Notes under the pieces: model-generated
Seen by the model: the letters and a program-made list of their open reading frames with translations, nothing else
Told to the model about the DNA's origin: nothing
The model's database searches: none
Assembly (NCBI RefSeq): GCF_003989665.1
Contig: NZ_RZIJ01000009.1
Location: forward strand, 62,001-126,000
Direction: 5' to 3'
Origin: Azospirillum doebereinerae
GTDB taxonomy: Bacteria; Pseudomonadota; Alphaproteobacteria; Azospirillales; Azospirillaceae
Length of the DNA stretch: 64,000 nucleotides
Made by a program: the position numbers and the translations under genes
In this document: positions 34,889-43,454 of the stretch, in pieces
Layout: the number at the start of each line of letters is the position of its first letter
How positions within the stretch are numbered: the stretch's first letter is position 1

Positions 34889-35803
34889 TTATCGTTCGAT
34901 GCTGTCCGGACGGGCGCCGGGGACCGGGCTTCCGGACTTGCGAGCGTCGTCGACCTCCACCTCGGTGCGGCGGACCGTGTCGCGCACGGTTTCGGTGCGG
35001 TCCTCGACGTCCTTGCGGACGACCAAGGTTTCGCGGACATAGGCGGCCTTCTCGACCACCGCCTCCTCATCGGTCTCGGTCACTTCGATGGTGCGCTCGC
35101 GGAAGGCGTCGGCCGGAACGCTCCCCAGCGCGGCCTGGTCGCCGGGGCGCCGCTCGACGGTGACGGTTTCGTCGCGCAGACGAATCGTCTCCTCCACCGG
35201 CGTTTCGACGATGTAGCTGCGCACCCGCACGCCACCGCGCTCCACGCTGCGCTTGCCGACGTTGAGCGTCTCCTCGACGATCGGGATCTGCTCCTCGCGC
35301 CCGGCGCTCGTCGCGGCGGTGGTGTTGGTGTCCCGCAACGCCTCGGCGGCGCTGGAGAGACGCACGTCCGGCGTGGTCTGCGTAACCGCGTAGCGGGCGC
35401 GTTCCTCGGCCACGGAACGCTCGTCGTAATAGGACGACGTCTCGTCGTAGCCGGCCCAGCCCGATGCGCGGTAGGCGCCGCCGCGCTCCTCGATGTCGAT
35501 GACCTTGCCGCGCTCCAGGACCGCGAGGGCCCGGTCCACGTCCGCGTCGTCCAGCCGGATCTTCAGAAGGGAGCCGCCGCGCCGCACCCCTTCGGCGTAG
35601 ACATGAGCGTCCTGGTCGGGAACGCCCCAGCCGGTCAGCTGGGACAGGAAACCGCCTTCCCGAGGGGCATCGCCGACGGCCATGCGGTCGGCGTGCGAGG
35701 TGATCGCGATGGCGTTGCGTTCGAAGCCGTCGCTCTCCAGATCGCGCAGGGCGCTTTCGGCGTCGGTTCGGTCGTCGTACAGGGCTACGATGGTTTTGGA
35801 CAT
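34889..35803 (-). CDS. General stress protein: YflT-like domain plus DUF2382
   Basis: This is a 304-residue protein. The N-terminal part (MSKTIVALYDDRTDAESALR) is the heat-induced stress/YflT-like alpha-beta domain. The C-terminal 130 residues are DUF2382 (YsnF/AvaK type): EEQIPIVEETLNVGKRSVER, GVRVRSYIVETPVEETIRLR, then VVEKAAYVRETLVVRKDVED. It is highly charged, with no membrane helix. Homologues accumulate in stationary phase or stress; the biochemical role is unknown. It is the third gene of an operon whose EcfG-like promoter is at 36409-36433. Confidence 0.9.
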   Translation of the reverse strand: MSKTIVALYDDRTDAESALRDLESDGFERNAIAITSHADRMAVGDAPREGGFLSQLTGWGVPDQDAHVYAEGVRRGGSLLKIRLDDADVDRALAVLERGKVIDIEERGGAYRASGWAGYDETSSYYDERSVAEERARYAVTQTTPDVRLSSAAEALRDTNTTAATSAGREEQIPIVEETLNVGKRSVERGGVRVRSYIVETPVEETIRLRDETVTVERRPGDQAALGSVPADAFRERTIEVTETDEEAVVEKAAYVRETLVVRKDVEDRTETVRDTVRRTEVEVDDARKSGSPVPGARPDSIER

Positions 35804-35806
35804 GCT

Positions 35807-36229
35807 CTATTCCTCGGGCTGGACGGTGGTGTCGGCGCTGGCCGTGCCAGAGGCGTCGATGCGTTCGACGCAGACCTCTTCGGAGCGCGTGGTGACGGGT
35901 TGCTCGACGTCGACGGTGTGTCTGGTCTTGCGGATGTGGATTTCCTCGCGGAGCATCAAACGGCGCTCGACCACGAGGATCTCCTCGACGAGCGGAACGA
36001 TAGTGAGGTCGCCGTCCTGACGGATCCCGGGGTATTCATCGATTGCGCGATCGACGGGCACGCGGGTGACCTCGACCTCCTCCTGCTCCAGGGACTGCCG
36101 GACCAGCCTTTCGTGCTCGACCACCTTGGTGGACACGCGCACGCGGCTCCGTTCCACCCGGCGCGTGTCGAAGGTCAGCGATTCCTCATGCAGGGGAATC
36201 ACGGTCTCGGGCTGATCGGAGACCGCCAT
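35807..36229 (-). CDS. Stand-alone DUF2382 stress protein
   Basis: This is a 140-residue protein: PETVIPLHEESLTFDTRRVE, RSRVRVSTKVVEHERLVRQS and VVERRLMLREEIHIRKTRHT are the DUF2382 beta-rich charged repeats. The tail is acidic. It is paralogous to the C-terminal domain of the next gene, which begins 3 bp after its stop, and follows the 43-residue membrane protein by 3 bp. Tight spacing means co-translation. The two proteins may co-assemble. Confidence 0.88.
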   Translation of the reverse strand: MAVSDQPETVIPLHEESLTFDTRRVERSRVRVSTKVVEHERLVRQSLEQEEVEVTRVPVDRAIDEYPGIRQDGDLTIVPLVEEILVVERRLMLREEIHIRKTRHTVDVEQPVTTRSEEVCVERIDASGTASADTTVQPEE

Positions 36230-36232
36230 GGA

Positions 36233-36364
36233 TCAACGCATCAGCAGGTAGATGACGATCGCCACGACGATCAAGCCAACGACGATCCAGGTCCAGTTGA
36301 GACCCGCCGCCGCTCCCGGCCCGTCGTAGACTCCAACCTTTTTGGGTTTTTGCTCGTCCGCCAT
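36233..36364 (-). CDS. Small single-helix membrane protein, 43 residues
   Basis: The frame MADEQKPKKVGVYDGPGAAA is followed by a membrane helix (WTWIVVGLIVVAIVIYLLM) and ends with Arg. GGAGG lies 5 bases before the ATG. It is the first gene of the DUF2382 operon and ends 3 bp before the next start. The charged N-terminus is probably cytoplasmic. No family recognised, but strong ribosome-binding site, spacing and amphipathic design make it a real gene. Confidence 0.8.
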   Translation of the reverse strand: MADEQKPKKVGVYDGPGAAAGLNWTWIVVGLIVVAIVIYLLMR

Positions 36365-36408
36365 GAAAGCCTCCAACTCTTGTGGCCTTGAATGGCGCAC
36401 CTCCGATC

Positions 36409-36433
36409 AACAAGCCTTTGAAAAATTCGTTCC
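36409..36433 (-). promoter_or_regulatory. EcfG-type general-stress promoter of the DUF2382 operon
   Basis: On the minus strand: GGAAC (36433-36429), 16 bases, TGTT (36412-36409). It differs by one base in the -10 box from the EcfG consensus. It is about 45 bp upstream of the 43-residue gene, in an AT-rich gap. Confidence 0.65.
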
Positions 36434-36601
36434 AAAGCGCCATAATATTGGCGCGATTTATTTTATTTTGGCGAAGTCTTTGAAAAGAATCTTTGCGCAG
36501 ATGTCCGCTGGCTTCTTCAAGACGCCATTTGGATTTTTTATTAGTAATGTTCGCGCCAATGCCATGCTCACAAAGAGTGGCACACGCAATCGCCGACATC
36601 T

Positions 36602-38086
36602 TCAGCCGGTTAGTTTTTGATGCTCCAGGAAGGCCGCCTTCAGCAGGCCCTTCAGATCGTCGCCATACTGGTGGAAGCGCACCGACAGTTGCCCGCGCTC
36701 CTCGTCACGGTGCAGGACGGTCAGGTTCGCCACCGCCGCGATCTCCTGCCGGTCGGCCATCACCACGCGGGCCTGGAAGGTCTGGCCCGGACGGTAGGGC
36801 TGGTTCACCGCCAGCAGGCACAAGCCGCCGACCGACCAGTTGCGGGTCGGGAACGCGCCGTGTTCGGTGTGGACGACCAAGCCGGGACGGACGAAGCGCT
36901 TCTGGCGCCGCCGCTCCTCCATCGGAGGCGGGGGAGAGGGCAGAGCCGCGTTGGTGAGGTCGATCCCGCTGCCGTCGATCAGGGTGTTGAGAAAAGTGGC
37001 GCCGCGCACCAGCGCCTCGCCCATCCGGGCGTGGCGCAGGTCGGCGTCGGAAAAATCGGCGCCGTCGAAGTTCGTCGGCCAGGACCGCCCGCCCGCGAGC
37101 TGCGCCGGCCGGGCGTCGGCCCGCACCAGCAGGGCGTGCGAGAGATAGGCGCGGCGCAGGGTGGCCCCGCGCAGCACGGCCTCGCTCAGATCGGCCTCGT
37201 CGAGGTCGATGTAGGACAGTTCCGCCATTTCCAGGCTGGCCTTGGTCAGGCGCGCGCCGGGCAGACGGCAGCGGCGCAGGCGCGCGGCGGCCAGCGAGCG
37301 TCCGGCAAGATCGGCGCCCGCCACCGAAACGAGGTCGAGGTCGAGCCGCGCCCCCTCCGCCCCGCCGCTGTCCACCCAGCGCTCGTGCGCGGCGACCAGC
37401 TCCAGGAAGGCGGCGACCGGCATCGCGGTGTAATTGGGCGGCACGATGGCGTCGGGCGGCAGGGCAAAGGGGATGTAGGTCCGCGTCAGCGCCGCCTGGT
37501 CCATCACCGTGTTGCCGAAGACCGCGCCGTCCAGCGTCGCCCCGCAGAAATCCGTGCCCATCAGCACGGCCGAGGTCAGCTCCGCCCCCGTCAGGTCGGC
37601 GTCGTTCAGGTCGGCTCCGGTCAGGTCGCAGCCGGCGAAATTGGCGCCGGCCAGGATCGAGCGCTCCATCTTCGCTTCGGTCAGCCGCGTGGTTCCGGTG
37701 CCGCGCGTCGTCTTGCGGGTGTCGTCCAACAGTTCGCCGGCCCGGAAATCGGCGCCGCGCAGGTTGGCGTCGGTCAGCAGCGCCCGGTGCAGGTTGGCGC
37801 CGCGCAGGTCGGCCCCGGCCAGAGTGGCGGCGGTCAGGTTGACGCCCTCCATGTCGGCGCCGAACAGGTCGGCTTGGCCCAGATCGGCCTTCACCATCCG
37901 CGTGTTGGTCAGGTTGGCCCCGGCCAGCTTGGCGCCGGCCAACGCCACCCGTTCCAGGTTCAGCCGCGACAGGTCGCGGAAGCTGAGATCCGCGCGCTTG
38001 CCGCTGCCGGGCCGCTTCAGCCACGCCTGATGGGACAGGATGATCTTGCGGATCTCCTCGACCTCGTTCGGATCGCGTTCGGCCAT
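36602..38086 (-). CDS. Pentapeptide-repeat protein with C-terminal PilZ domain
   Basis: This is a 494-residue protein from MAERDPNEVEEIRKIILSHQ at 38086. Two pentapeptide blocks, roughly 45-225 and 260-390, are each introduced by a helix-linker motif: SHQAWLKRPGSGKRADLSF and AHERWVDSGGAEGARLDLDL. Residues of about 395-494 are a PilZ domain with the c-di-GMP-binding Arg motif (RRQKRFVR) and the NWSVGG motif, ending VRFHQYGDDLKGLLKAAFLE. The pairing suggests a c-di-GMP-responsive scaffold. A diguanylate cyclase gene lies 4 kb away. It is cytoplasmic; partners unknown. Confidence 0.9.
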   Translation of the reverse strand: MAERDPNEVEEIRKIILSHQAWLKRPGSGKRADLSFRDLSRLNLERVALAGAKLAGANLTNTRMVKADLGQADLFGADMEGVNLTAATLAGADLRGANLHRALLTDANLRGADFRAGELLDDTRKTTRGTGTTRLTEAKMERSILAGANFAGCDLTGADLNDADLTGAELTSAVLMGTDFCGATLDGAVFGNTVMDQAALTRTYIPFALPPDAIVPPNYTAMPVAAFLELVAAHERWVDSGGAEGARLDLDLVSVAGADLAGRSLAAARLRRCRLPGARLTKASLEMAELSYIDLDEADLSEAVLRGATLRRAYLSHALLVRADARPAQLAGGRSWPTNFDGADFSDADLRHARMGEALVRGATFLNTLIDGSGIDLTNAALPSPPPPMEERRRQKRFVRPGLVVHTEHGAFPTRNWSVGGLCLLAVNQPYRPGQTFQARVVMADRQEIAAVANLTVLHRDEERGQLSVRFHQYGDDLKGLLKAAFLEHQKLTG

Positions 38087-38271
38087 GGCGTCGGTGGTCC
38101 CGGTTGCGACTATGACGAAAGGCAGGTGCCTTGGCCGCAACGATAGCGGCTTCGGGGGGCCGCGTCACGGATTCGCGTCTGTTCGATCGCACCCACGGTC
38201 CGGATCGGCCGTATGCCCGGCTGGCGTGTTCAGGCTGGGGCTTTCCCCTTTTCCCTCACGGAGACGCGATC

Positions 38272-39528
38272 ATGAGCGCACGTCCGCATCATCGGACCTT
38301 GGATTGGCTGAACTTCTTCCTGGCCGATGTGCGCGACGGATTGGGCCCCTACCTCGCCATCTACCTGCTGATCGTCCAGCGTTGGGACGAGGCGAGCATC
38401 GGCGTCGTGATGTCCATCGGCGGCATCGCGGGCATCGTCGCCCAGATGCCGGCCGGCGCCCTGATCGACCGCACCCGGTGGAAGCGGGGAGTCATGGCCG
38501 CCGCCGCCCTGCTGGTGACCGGCGGTTCGCTTCTGCTGCCCTGGCTGCCCGAATTCTCGCTGGTGGCGGTCGTCCAGGCCGTCACCGGGGCGGCCGGAGC
38601 GCTGTTCCCGCCGGCCATCGCCGCCGTCACCCTGGGGCTGGTCGGGCCACGGGCCTTCACACGGCGCATCGGCCGCAACGAATCCTTCAACCACGCCGGC
38701 AACGCCGTGGCCGCCGCGCTGGCCGGTGTCGCCGCCTACGCCTTCGGTCCCATTGCGGTGTTCTGGCTGATGACGGCGATGACGGTCGCCAGCGTCGTCG
38801 CCATCTGGAGGATCGACGGAACGGCCATCGACCACGACGTCGCGCGCGGGCTCGATGCCGAGACGGTTCCAGGGGACGCCCATGGGCGGGAAGAGCCCTC
38901 CAGCCTGCGCGCGATCCTCACCTGCCGCCCTCTGCTGGTCTTCGCGGTGTGCGTGTCGCTGTTCCATTTCGCCAACGCGGCGATGCTGCCGCTGGTCGGG
39001 CAGAAGCTGGCTCTCCAGGACCGGAATCTGGGAACCACGCTGATGTCGCTGTGCATCGTGGCGGCCCAGATCGTCATGGTGCCGGTTGCGGCGCTGGTCG
39101 GCGCCAAGGCGGACCACTGGGGACGCAAACCCTTGTTCCTCGCCGGCTTCCTCATCCTGCCCATACGCGGCGTGCTCTACACGCTGTCGGACGCGCCCTA
39201 TTGGCTGGTCGGCGTGCAAGTCCTCGACGGCGTCGGAGCGGGGGTGTTCGGCGCGCTGTTCCCGGTCGTCGTCGCGGATCTGACGCGGGGGACCGGCCGC
39301 TTCAACGTCAGCCAGGGCGCCATCGCCACCACGCAGGGCATCGGTGCCGCGCTGAGCACCACGGTGGCCGGCGTCATCGTCGTCCACGGCGGCTACAACG
39401 CGGCGTTCCTCAGCTTGGCGGCCGTGGCCGGCGTGGGGTTGGCGCTGTTCGCGCTGGCGATGCCGGAGACCCGGCCGGACGCCGAAGCGGCTCCCGCCCC
39501 GCCCCAACCTGTGGAGCGGTGCTCCTGA
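38272..39528 (+). CDS. Major facilitator superfamily exporter
   Basis: This is a 418-residue MFS protein. Start MSARPHHRTLDWLNFFLADV at 38272 with GGAG upstream. About 12 helices; the helix 2-3 loop motif is QMPAGALIDRTRWKRG (MFS signature A form) and the second half repeats it as GAKADHWGRKPLFLAG. The sequence VRDGLGPYLAIYLLIVQRWD resembles a group of proteobacterial MFS proteins of unknown substrate. A central charged loop (RGLDAETVPGDAHGREEP) joins the halves. It is probably an efflux pump; no local regulator. Confidence 0.88.
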   Translation: MSARPHHRTLDWLNFFLADVRDGLGPYLAIYLLIVQRWDEASIGVVMSIGGIAGIVAQMPAGALIDRTRWKRGVMAAAALLVTGGSLLLPWLPEFSLVAVVQAVTGAAGALFPPAIAAVTLGLVGPRAFTRRIGRNESFNHAGNAVAAALAGVAAYAFGPIAVFWLMTAMTVASVVAIWRIDGTAIDHDVARGLDAETVPGDAHGREEPSSLRAILTCRPLLVFAVCVSLFHFANAAMLPLVGQKLALQDRNLGTTLMSLCIVAAQIVMVPVAALVGAKADHWGRKPLFLAGFLILPIRGVLYTLSDAPYWLVGVQVLDGVGAGVFGALFPVVVADLTRGTGRFNVSQGAIATTQGIGAALSTTVAGVIVVHGGYNAAFLSLAAVAGVGLALFALAMPETRPDAEAAPAPPQPVERCS

Positions 39529-39545
39529 CGGAACGCCGAACGAAA

Positions 39546-39571
39546 AAGGCCGCTCCGGGAGGAGCGGCCTT
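39546..39571 (-). terminator. Intrinsic terminator between MFS gene and mlaC
   Basis: An 11-bp stem AAGGCCGCTCC with its complement has a GGGA loop. On the minus strand five T residues follow, so it terminates mlaAC; it may also serve the convergent MFS gene. Confidence 0.85.
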
Positions 39572-39603
39572 GATGTCTCGGCTCTGTCCGCTTCGCGGCA
39601 CGA

Positions 39604-40233
39604 TCAGCCGGCGCGGCCGACCTTCTGGCGCAGGGCCTGGATCAGCCCGGCGACCTTGCCGCCGTTCTGCGCGACGACGGAGGCGAATTCCTGCCGCTGG
39701 GTCACGCCCATGCTGACATTCTCCACCACCATGTCGATGATCTTGTAGTCGGCGCCCCGCTTGCGGACACGCCAGGCGACGTTGATCGGCGGGCCGTTGG
39801 GACGGACGATCTGGGTCGTGACCATGGTGTCGGTCTCGCCCTCCGGCGCGGTGCCGGCGATGCGGAAGGTCTCGCCCGAATACTCGATGAAGCGTTCGGC
39901 GTAGGTGGTCACGATCAGCTGTTCGAACAGCTTCTGGTACTCGGCCTGCTCGGCCTCGGTCGCCTCGTTCCAATAGCGGCCGAGCACCCAGCGCCCGATG
40001 TAGGGGACGTCGAAGCCCTTGTAGAGCAGCGTCCGGAACTGGTCCAAGGCCTGCTGGCGCGGCTTGGCCTTGTCCGAGAAGGTTGCGATGGCGTCGTTCC
40101 CCAGTTTCTGGATGAACGCAGCGGCTCCCGCATCCGCGCTCTGCGCGAAGGCGGGGGAGAGGAGGGGGCGCCCGGCCCAGCTGCTCACCGCGAGCAGGGC
40201 CGCGCACGCGACAAACAGGCGACGTGTCAGCAT
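39604..40233 (-). CDS. mlaC: MlaC/Ttg2D phospholipid-binding periplasmic protein
   Basis: This is a 209-residue protein from MLTRRLFVACAALLAVSSWA, with a signal ending SPAFAQ; ATG 40278 has a better-spaced AAGG and cannot be excluded. The mature part is the MlaC fold: AAFIQKLGNDAIATFSDKAK, FDVPYIGRWVLGRYWNEATE, IEYSGETFRIAGTAPEGETD and NVAWRVRKRGADYKIIDMVV. MlaC carries phospholipids between the outer-membrane MlaA complex and the inner-membrane MlaFEDB. Here it follows mlaA by about 120 bp in the same direction, with a GC hairpin near 40318-40342 in the gap. No mlaFEDB in the window. Confidence 0.92.
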   Translation of the reverse strand: MLTRRLFVACAALLAVSSWAGRPLLSPAFAQSADAGAAAFIQKLGNDAIATFSDKAKPRQQALDQFRTLLYKGFDVPYIGRWVLGRYWNEATEAEQAEYQKLFEQLIVTTYAERFIEYSGETFRIAGTAPEGETDTMVTTQIVRPNGPPINVAWRVRKRGADYKIIDMVVENVSMGVTQRQEFASVVAQNGGKVAGLIQALRQKVGRAG

Positions 40234-40354
40234 GGTAGGGCCAAAAGTGGCGGTCGCGCGGCCGTTGTCAACGGTCATGTGACCTTCGATGGAGGGAGGA
40301 CCCCGAAAAGGACCGGGGCGGCGCCCGTTGCGAGCGCCGCCGTCCAGAGGCCGG

Positions 40355-41131
40355 TTACTTGGCCGGAGGCGCGGTGAAGTCCGGGAATTCCGGGGCGCCG
40401 GCCGGCTTGTTGGCGATGTCCGCCTGACGCCGTTGCTGGTACAGGCTGCGCACCGTGGCGTAGAAGTCCAGCGAGTTGCGGCGCAGGTCGTCCACCGACT
40501 GGAGCACCTGCGACCGGGCGTCGACCGCGCTGACGCCGGTGCGGACGTAGCTCAGCGTCTTGTGGTCGTTGGCGTAGGCCCAGATGCGGATCGGGTCGCC
40601 GACCGTGTCCACGCCGTAGCCGACCGTGTCGCGCAGGTTCGAGGGTCCCAGCAGCGGCAGCACCAGATAGGGGCCGCTGCCGACTCCCCACACCGCCAGC
40701 GTCTGGCCGAAATCCTCCGGCTTGTTGGGGATGCCGGCCGCGGTCGCCACGTCGGCGATGCCGCCGGCGCCCAGCACGGTGTTGGTCAGGAAGCGGCCGG
40801 TGGCGTGGCCTGCGCCCTCGAAATCGCCCTGCAGCAGGTTGTTGGCGATGTAGATCGGCGACATCAGGTTGTCGATGAAGCTGTGGATCGAGTCGCGCAC
40901 CGGATCGGGAACGATGGTGACGTAGACCTCGGCGGCGGGCCGCAGGGCCACCGTGTCCACCACATCGTTGAATCCGAAGACGACGCGGTTCACCCCTTCC
41001 AGCGGGTCGCTGACCGCGTAGGCGTCGGCGCCCGAATCGGCCGGCCGGGTCGCGCAGGCGGTCACGCTCAGCGCGAAGGCGGCGACGGCGGCCGAGCGGA
41101 GGAGGGAGCGGGAAAGGCTGGCCAGCTTCAT
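40355..41131 (-). CDS. mlaA: MlaA (VacJ) outer-membrane lipoprotein
   Basis: This is a 258-residue lipoprotein. Start MKLASLSRSLLRSAAVAAFA; lipobox LSVTAC. The MlaA core follows: DPLEGVNRVVFGFNDVVDTV, FIDNLMSPIYIANNLLQGDF, NKPEDFGQTLAVWGVGSGPY and LVLPLLGPSNLRDTVGYGVD. MlaA forms an outer-membrane ring that pulls misplaced phospholipid from the outer leaflet and gives it to MlaC. The C-terminal tail is Pro/Ala-rich. The long upstream extension of the frame has no signal peptide or family similarity and is rejected. Confidence 0.95.
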   Translation of the reverse strand: MKLASLSRSLLRSAAVAAFALSVTACATRPADSGADAYAVSDPLEGVNRVVFGFNDVVDTVALRPAAEVYVTIVPDPVRDSIHSFIDNLMSPIYIANNLLQGDFEGAGHATGRFLTNTVLGAGGIADVATAAGIPNKPEDFGQTLAVWGVGSGPYLVLPLLGPSNLRDTVGYGVDTVGDPIRIWAYANDHKTLSYVRTGVSAVDARSQVLQSVDDLRRNSLDFYATVRSLYQQRRQADIANKPAGAPEFPDFTAPPAK

Positions 41132-41432
41132 GGTGCGTCGGCTCTTTTCTGTAAGCGCGAACTCGGGTCGGATCGCCGTCCTTCCCTGGCCTTGCATCGG
41201 AAACTCCCGGGGCTGGAGTTCTCGACTCTGGCTGGGGCGGCGGCGCGTTCGGATGGAGTCTGTGCGAAAAATCGTCCAGACTCCACCTTTTCGTGGAGTA
41301 ACACAGGCTTGGCGGTTTGACCAGCCCACGCGGCGGAAGTTCCGGGGTAACCCGCCACCGTAGGCGCTGGGATCGCGCGTGGATTTCGGTCTTTTATTGC
41401 CGAAGCGGTCGCGAGAAAGTGATTTACGACGC

Positions 41433-41448
41433 ATAAAGATATCTTTAT
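41433..41448. promoter_or_regulatory. Perfect 16-bp palindrome, probable operator of the ArsR-type regulator
   Basis: ATAAAGATATCTTTAT is self-complementary over all 16 bases and stands in an AT-rich patch 75 bp before the regulator gene. Overlapping it, GATAT-CTTT-ATATC (41438-41451) forms a second inverted repeat. ArsR-family proteins bind such short palindromes over their promoters, so auto-control of the methionine operon is likely. Confidence 0.7.
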
Positions 41449-41522
41449 ATCTGTATTCGGAACGGCGCTGTGCCGTGCCCCGGCTGGACGTCTCCGGCGG
41501 GTGATTCGCGGGTGTGTGTGGC

Positions 41523-42497
41523 ATGGACGATCTGCTTGCGACCCTGAAGGCGGCGGCGGAGACCACGCGGCTCCGGCTGCTGGCGCTCTGCGCGCATGGC
41601 GAGCTGACGGTGACCGAGTTGACCCAGATCCTGGGCCAGAGCCAGCCGCGCGTCTCGCGCCATCTGAAGCTGCTGTGCGACGCCGGTCTGCTCGACCGCT
41701 TCCGCGAGGGGACCTTCGCCTTCTACCGGCTGGCCGAAAGGGGCGCCTCGGCGGCGCTGGCCCGCGTGCTGGTCGACGCGATCCCCGACAGCGACCCGAC
41801 CCTGACCCTCGACCTGGAGCGGCTGGAGGCGATCAAGCGCGGCCGGTCCGAGACCGCCGCCACCTATTTCCGCGAGAACGCCGCCCGCTGGCACGAAATC
41901 CGCTCCCTGCATGTGGCGGAGGGGGAGGTCGAGGCCGCCCTGCTGCGCCTGTTCCCCGAGGACGGGGTGGAGGAACTGCTGGACATCGGCACCGGCACCG
42001 GTCGGATGCTGGAGGTGCTGGGGCCACGGGTCCAGCGCGCGGTCGGGGTAGACCAGTCGCGCGAGATGCTGGCCGTCGCCCGCACCACGCTGGAGGAGGC
42101 GGGTTTGCGCCACTGCCACGTGCGGCAGGCCGACATGTACCAGTTGCCCTTCCCGTCCGGGTCCTTCGACGCGGCGGTGATCCATCAGGTGCTGCACTTC
42201 ACCGAATCGCCGGCCGAGGTCGTCGCCGAGGCCGCGCGCGTGCTGCGCCCCGGCGGGCGCCTGCTGATCGTCGATTTCGCCCCCCACGCGCTGGAGACGC
42301 TGCGCGAGGAACACGCGCACCGCCGGCTCGGCTTCTCCGACCAGGAGGTCGCGGGCTGGTGCCGCCAGTCCGGGCTGACCTGCGGTCCGGTGGCCCATCT
42401 GCCGGGCGATCCGCTCACCGTGTCCATCTGGCCGGCGACCCGCGCCGCCGCCGCTTCCCCGCAAACCGCCCTCTCGCTCAGCGGAGTTTCGTCATGA
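41523..42497 (+). CDS. ArsR-family regulator fused to SAM-dependent methyltransferase domain
   Basis: This is a 324-residue protein. Residues 1-95 are an ArsR winged helix: LKAAAETTRLRLLALCAHGE, then LTQILGQSQPRVSRHLKLLC. Residues of about 110-310 are a class I methyltransferase with VEELLDIGTGTGRMLEVLGP (SAM site) and FDAAVIHQVLHFTESPAEVV. No ArsR metal-binding cysteine motif is seen in the recognition helix. The gene overlaps metF by 4 bp (ATGA). The methyltransferase part may sense SAM or S-adenosylhomocysteine, like SahR/SamR-type regulators of the methionine cycle; that link is inference from context and domain order. Start MDDLLATLKA at 41523; GTG 41514 is possible. Confidence 0.9.
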   Translation: MDDLLATLKAAAETTRLRLLALCAHGELTVTELTQILGQSQPRVSRHLKLLCDAGLLDRFREGTFAFYRLAERGASAALARVLVDAIPDSDPTLTLDLERLEAIKRGRSETAATYFRENAARWHEIRSLHVAEGEVEAALLRLFPEDGVEELLDIGTGTGRMLEVLGPRVQRAVGVDQSREMLAVARTTLEEAGLRHCHVRQADMYQLPFPSGSFDAAVIHQVLHFTESPAEVVAEAARVLRPGGRLLIVDFAPHALETLREEHAHRRLGFSDQEVAGWCRQSGLTCGPVAHLPGDPLTVSIWPATRAAAASPQTALSLSGVSS

Positions 42498-43405
42498 CCG
42501 CGCCCATCTCTGCCACGCCGTCCGTCAGCTTCGAGTTCTTTCCGCCGAAGACGGAGAAGATGGAGCAGAGCCTGTGGCAGTCGATCCGGCGGCTGGCCCC
42601 GCTGGCGCCGAGCTTCGTGTCGGTGACCTACGGGGCCGGCGGCTCGACGCGCGAGCGCACCCACGCCACCGTCTGCCGCATCCAGGCCGAGGCCGGCATC
42701 CCGGCGGCGGCGCATTTCACCTGCGTCGGCGCCACGCGGGACGAGATCGACTCCATCGCCCGCACCTATTGGGACGCCGGCATCCGCCATCTGGTGGCGT
42801 TGCGCGGCGACCCGCCGGAGACGGCCGGCGGCGTGGGCGGCACCTACGAGCCGTTCCCCGGCGGCTACGCCTACGCCGCCGATCTGGTGGCGGGGATGAA
42901 ACGCATCGCCGATTTCGAGATCTCGGTCGCCGCCTACCCGGAAAGCCATCCTGAGGCGCCGAGCGCCCAGTTCGACCTCGACAACCTGAAGCGCAAGGTG
43001 GACGCCGGGGCGACCCGCGCCATCACCCAGTTCTTCTTCGACAACGACGCCTATTTCCGCTTCCTCGACCGTTGCGCGGCGGCGGGCATCCACGTGCCGA
43101 TCGTGCCGGGGATCCTGCCGATCACCAACTTCGCCCGCGCGGTGGAGTTCGCCGGGAAATGCGGCGCCTCGATGCCGGCCAAGCTGGCGTCGACCTTCGA
43201 GGATCTGGACGCCGACCCGGAGACCCGGCAACTGGTCGCCGCGACGGTGGCGGCGGAGCAGTGCCAGGCCTTGCAGGCGCAGGGGATCAAGGATTTCCAC
43301 TTCTACACGCTGAACCGCTCGGATCTGACCATCGCCATCTGCCGCATGCTGGGGGTGAAGGCGAAGGCCGCCCCGGCGGCGGCTCCGGCGCCGGTCGCCG
43401 GGTAG
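42494..43405 (+). CDS. metF: 5,10-methylenetetrahydrofolate reductase
   Basis: This is a 303-residue FAD enzyme with TIM-barrel fold. Start MTAPISATPSVSFEFFPPKT contains the conserved Glu in FEFFPPK. Further motifs: APSFVSVTYGAGGSTRERTH, RHLVALRGDPP, ISVAAYPESHPEAPS and ITQFFFDNDAYFRFLDRC. It makes 5-methyltetrahydrofolate, the methyl donor for MetH encoded 1 kb downstream. The overlapping start with the ArsR fusion gene shows coupled translation. The short Ala/Pro tail after residue 285 is extra. Confidence 0.96.
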   Translation: MTAPISATPSVSFEFFPPKTEKMEQSLWQSIRRLAPLAPSFVSVTYGAGGSTRERTHATVCRIQAEAGIPAAAHFTCVGATRDEIDSIARTYWDAGIRHLVALRGDPPETAGGVGGTYEPFPGGYAYAADLVAGMKRIADFEISVAAYPESHPEAPSAQFDLDNLKRKVDAGATRAITQFFFDNDAYFRFLDRCAAAGIHVPIVPGILPITNFARAVEFAGKCGASMPAKLASTFEDLDADPETRQLVAATVAAEQCQALQAQGIKDFHFYTLNRSDLTIAICRMLGVKAKAAPAAAPAPVAG

Positions 43406-43454
43406 CGCGGCCTTGTGCTAAGCTCGGGTGTTGGCGGCGCGGAGGGCGGATTCC

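Noticed and set aside
41400-41522. SAM or SAH riboswitch before the methionine operon
   Set aside because: No recognisable riboswitch core was seen; the DNA palindrome and ArsR-type gene explain control better.
41132-41566. N-terminal extension of mlaA
   Set aside because: The internal start gives a proper lipoprotein signal; the extension would cover the palindromic operator and the start of the divergent regulator gene.
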